A DNA stretch of 64,000 nucleotides. It comes from Meghimatium bilineatum (lineage: Eukaryota; Mollusca; Gastropoda; Stylommatophora; Philomycidae). The DNA lies in NCBI GenBank assembly GCA_034231615.1, contig CM067310.1, positions 947,501 to 1,011,500 on the forward strand, in the 5' to 3' direction. How positions within the stretch are numbered: position 1 is the first letter of the stretch; each line of letters opens with the position of its first letter. A model generated the notes under the pieces. It saw only the letters and a program-made list of their open reading frames with translations. It had not been told where the DNA came from and did no database searches. The translations under genes and the position numbers were made by a program. Shown in pieces: positions 44,701 through 50,700 of the stretch.

Positions 44701-47700
44701 GAGTTTCTTCTGGGTATGAAATAAAGATCTTGACGAAGCTTCCCCATTGCACACAAGGGTACAAGAGTGTTATGGATCATATTTCCAGGGACTGATACAA
44801 ACAAAATCTTACCTGTCACAACATGAGGTATGTCTATAAGCCCTGGGAAAAAAAATGGACAAAAACTGTATAACTCAAAAAGATAAAAATGACAAAATTA
44901 AAGAAAATTTAAGGGAAAAATGGTAGCATTACCAAAACATTACATAATTAAAACTAAAATCAATATTATCATCAACACTTGTCACGCCTGCATGCACAAG
45001 ATGGTTATGGATGGTTGGTTGCTGATTCAGTGTTTGTGAGCTGTCAGTGTTTGTTCCATATAATGTGTTCCATTTATCTGGCCCTGGAGGGAGAAGCATT
45101 TTCCTGATGTCATCCAAAAAGGTGGTGGTCAACTGTTTCATAGGGATGTGTGCACAGCCCGGAGCATATAGTGGTTGTATTCTGTTCAAGAGATTGTCAA
45201 GCTGTACATGTGTGTGAAGTCAGAAAATCATACTCTGGTCTTTCCTTCCCAGGAGGTTGATGTTGTCTTTAGGATATGGGCTGGTCATATATTTATAGAT
45301 TTCTCTACAAGTGTTCCCAATGGCCCATCTGTTCATTCAATTCTCTTTGTTCACAGATTTCAACATCATTTTAACTTTGTGCATGGTTGTTTGTGTATAA
45401 GGCTGTTCTTGTTGAGCTTCCATCTTTGCTTGTCTGTCTGCCTTGTCATTGCCATGTGTGTTTGAGTGACCAGGAATCCACTACATAACAATGCTGACTT
45501 CATAAGATGTAAGCAGCTGGTTGGCATGGTGATATATTTGAACTAGTTCAGGTTTACAATGCCGATCACATTATAGTGCTTGAAGAGTGGACATAGAGTC
45601 TGTAAAAATGTTTTGGACTTTTGATGGAAAGGCATAAAATATGAGCTTCAGGTGGTACAAGGCAACTTCTAGTGCTGTTATTTCAGCTTCATAGTTAGAA
45701 CATATATCCCCACAGGCATCAAACAATTCATCAGATGTTTTGTCTGGATATTCTATATAGACACCATAACCTGCATTGATGATGGTTTTGAAAGCAGACC
45801 CATCTGTATAGACATGAATCCATTCTGGGTGTCTGTTGTTTTCTGTTTTGCTTTCATAAGACTTCCTGGGTTGGAACCTTTCGCTGTATTATCTCTTAAT
45901 TGTGTCTAGATTTCTGGCATGTTAAAACATGCCTGTTGTGGTAAACATTTTTCTACTCTTTTCAGTTCTTGTCTCTTGTCTGGGAGGTGATTGCTGTCTT
46001 TTATTTCATTGACATGGCTGAGGAACAGTCACGAAGAGATTGACAGAGAAATGAAGATATCAGGAAAGAAATAAAGACCATCTCAAGTTAAGACTACATC
46101 AAGAGACAGCAAACCAGGAGATTTGGTCACACTATATTTAACTAGCACTTCATGCCTACAACAGCATGAGATCTGGCTACAAGAACTAGCACTTCATGCC
46201 TCAACAGCAGTAGATCTGGCTACAAGAACTAGCACTTCATGCCTACAACAGCAGTAAATCTGGCTGCAAGGCATGAGAATGATCAAGAACTAGATTGTGG
46301 AGACAATCAAAGATACTTTGTTTCTTGGCCATGGCCAATGCGACCCAAATGGCAACAGACAGACAATTCCAATTTCCTCCCATGATGCTTAATGTCACAA
46401 GTGCAAATGACAATAGATATATTATATATATTCACTAATAGTTCAGGTTGTACAGATTTAAAAAAAATATATATTCACTAATAGTTCAGATTAAAAAAAA
46501 TATGGCTGAAATATCTTACTGTTATAAAATCTGACCACAGCTTTAAATCCTAGAAAGCTTAGATTACTAAATACTCTTCTGTATTCCCCGGTGCTAAAAG
46601 TCATGTTCATTGATTGTCCATGAGATACGATATAAGGTCGTATATTTAATCCAGAAATTCGGTTGACAACATTAGCTCCCTCGAACTGGAAATACAAAAA
46701 AAGCTAACAGTATTAATATAATATAATTTTTATTTTAAAAAAAGAACATAACCAAATAACCAAGAAACAATGAAAATAAATAAGTAATTTATATGTTATA
46801 AATAAGAAAGCATATTTCGAGTAGCAATCTATGGTTGTGAAACATGGACACTTATAAAACATTGGCATAGAGAATTGCTGCGATTAGAATGAGACACTAC
46901 AGAAGGATTTTTAGAATACCACAGACAGCACAAAATATGAATCAATAATGATAAGCGCTTTAAATGTCGAAGATTGTTGACTCCTAAACAATATTATAAA
47001 AGCTGAGGTTTTTCTGTCATATAAAGAGACAAAACAACATGGACATAACAACAACATAATTGAAGGCACCCTCGTTGGTAACAGGGGTAACATCCAAGAC
47101 GATGTATATGAGATATCTCAGATTGTTTAAATATGCCCTTAGCTGAAGCTGGTCAACACATTCAGAAATATGCCCTTAGCTGAAGCTGGTCAACACATTC
47201 AGAAATATGCCCTTAGCTGAAGCTGGTCAACACATTCAGAAATATGCCCTTAGCTGAAGCTGGTCAACACATTCAGAAATAGCACCTGAATGAAATAAAA
47301 GAATATGTTCCCTGAATGACATAGAAGAATATGTTCCCTGAATGAAATAGAAGAATATGTTCCCTGAATGAAATAGAAGAATATGTTCCCTGAATGAAAT
47401 AGAAGAATATGTTCCCTGAATGAAATAGAATATGTTCCCTGAATGAAATAGAAGAATATGTTCCCTGAATGAAATTGAAGAATATGTTCCCTGAATGAAA
47501 TAGCAGAATCTGTTCCCTGAATGAAATAGAAAAATATGTTCCCTGAATGAAATAGAAGAATATGTTCCCTGAATGAAATAGAAAAATTAAGAAATTTGAA
47601 GGAGATTTCATATTTAAAGGTTTTAATCAGAATGTTATACTGTATGTGCATGAATTTAAATATTTTGGGATTATTTTAGAAGACAGAAGAATGAACTGAG

Positions 47701-50700
47701 AGATTTAGGAAAGAATTCAAAAGTAAACTACATAAATTACAAACTTACAAAATTCAAACACACATCTCTTACGATGGAAACCAAATAGATAGATGGAAAT
47801 GACAATAGATAGATCAAAACTAATTCTGACTTATTTGTAATCATCAAACCTGTATGGTAGAATACGGGGCAAGCATCCAGTCATCAAATGTTACTGTAAT
47901 GTAGAAATTCGGCCAGGAGCCCTGAAACATGTATACAAACTGTTCATCACTTGCCAAATAAGGATTCGGAAAATCTGGGCTGGTTATCGTTCGTTGAGAG
48001 CGTGATAGATATATGTTGCTATTAATTACTTGAACTTTTTCTGGAACAGTGAACAAAGAAAGAAAACTTCAACAAAATAATTCATATATGATGATTGGAA
48101 TCACTAGAAGAACATAATCAAGAACCTAACAACTAGATCTGAAAATAAAACATAGAACAATAAATTTATCTTCAAAAATTATCCATTTTTTCTCCAAAAT
48201 TTTTCAACTTATCTCACAAATTTTCAATTTATATTCACAAATTTTCAATTTTGATCATAAACAATTATGAATTTGTCCTCCGAAATCATGAATTTCTTAA
48301 TTTATTCACATATCAAGTATTATAGATTTACTGTAGAGATCATCAATTTGTTGACAGAAACCTTTATCAATTTGTTCACAGAAACCATCAATTTGTTGAC
48401 AGAAACCATCAATTTGTTGACAGAAACCTTCATCAATTTGTTGACAGAAACCATCATCAATTTGTCCACAGAAACCATCATCAATTTGTCCACAGAAACC
48501 TTCATCAATTTGTCCACAGAAACCTTCATCAATTTGTCCACAGAAACCTTCATCAATTTGTCCACAGAAACCTTCATCAATTTGTCCACAGAAACCTTCA
48601 TCAATTTGAAACAGTCACCAGGATTTTTGTCAAGGAGGCGAAAAGTGTAAACATGATTTACCAATGAATTCTTCTTCAGTCAGTCTCAGACTCCTGCAGA
48701 TTAGCAGGAAACAGTCCGGAATGCATAGTCATGATTTGCAGTTTGGCTGCAATATCTGTGCCTTTTGGTCTGATGGATTTGACTTCAGCATAGTTTATGG
48801 GATACTGTGACATTGATGGGACAGGTAACTCCACTTCGTCCCCCACACCAAAAAAATGTTTAGTCTTGCAACAAGGTTACAACGTTCATGATAACAGGTA
48901 AAAGTGTCATTTCTTCTTCTTCTTTCATTCTCAGATTCCTACAGTTCAGCAGGACACAGTCTAGAGAACAAAATATCTTCTTCTTCTTTCTGTCCTCATG
49001 TACCTTTCGGTGTTGAGGGGAGAGTGAGTGTACGGTCTTTTGCCCTTCTATTTGCCTCCTCTGCTGTTATATTTCCAAGTGTCTCTAATACACTATCTAT
49101 CCACCTTTTACGAGGGCGTCCAATAGGTTAAAATATATTGTTTTAATTTATAGCTTTGCTGTGATATCTGCACCTTATGGCCAGACACATTCAACTTCAG
49201 CATGACGTTTGGGTCACTATGCTTTACTCCCCTCCTTAGTCACCTCTAACAACATACATGGAAGTTAAACAGTGTCAGTATGCTTTACTCCCCTCCTTAA
49301 TCACCTCTAACAACATACATGGAAGTTAGTGTGACTATTCTTTACTCCCCTGACAGGCCATATCAACCCACGGTTGAACTTACCAACCACAGTTAGTAGA
49401 AGTCTCATTGTTATATTTAATGGAAAGACATGGTTGGCACAAGCGACAACCTGCAGATGTTTCGACAAACTCTCATATCCTTTGGCTGCTAGAGAACTTG
49501 AAACTCTTCTCCACATCACAGACTTGTACTTGGCATCACTCAGTAGAAGATACACACAGCTGGTGATATACACAACATGAGATTAGACAGAACATGAGTT
49601 TAGATAGAACATCATTTACAGAATATCTTCTTCTTCAGTGTTCATTCTCAAACTCCCGCTGGATCTCTCTTGTAGCAGCACAATGGCCCTACTAGATTTC
49701 ATTCTCAAACTCCCGCTGGATCTCTCTTGTAGCAGCACAATGGCCCTACTATATTTCCAGCAGGATGTAGTCCAGAGAATGGAAATTTGTTGTGTTGCCA
49801 TTTTATTTGCACCAATGGCCTGATACATCCATCTTTGACAGGATTTACAGAATATGAGATTAGATAGAACATCATATACAGGGCATGAGATTAGATATAC
49901 AGAACAAAGAGAAAATATGAATATAGGATATTATCTTCTTCTTCTTCAGTTCATTCCCAAACTCCAGCTAGATCTCTCTTGTAACAGGACAATATACATT
50001 GGACAACAGTAAATGTGCTGTATCACTGTCTTATTTGTGCCAATGGTTCGACACATCTGACTTCGACGTAATATTAGATATAATATCAAACAATGAGATA
50101 GATCACCAAATAAAACAGGAAGCAGAGGCAGCATTTGTCAACTGTGGTTTGACATAGAAGGAAAGTTTGAATTTGGAAGATGTTACTTCAGGAAGGTGTT
50201 CACGGCAATGAAAGCACAGATTGGCAGGCATTTATTATTAATGTGTTGGGTGGTAAAAAATGGATACCACTGACATACTGAACTACTTATGAGAAACAGG
50301 GGGTCAGTAAATTAAAGAGGATGACGATTTCTTGCCCATGTACAGAATAAAGTAGTTGTTGGGTTTAAAATTTGGCATGGCCAGAAATGAAAGCTAATGT
50401 GGACTTTAATTGAACTACCAATGAGACAGGATACAACTAAAATACTTCTCCAGGAACACAACTAAAATACTTATCCAGGAACACAACTACTAATGAGACA
50501 GGATACAACTAAAATACTTATCCAGGAACACAACCAAAATACTTATCCAGGAACACAACTACTAATGTGACAGGATACAACTAAAATACTTATCCAGGAA
50601 CACAACTAAAATACTTATCCAGGAACACAACTACTAATGAGACATGATACAACTAAAATACTTCTCCAGGAACACAACTAAAATACTTCTCCAGGAACAC

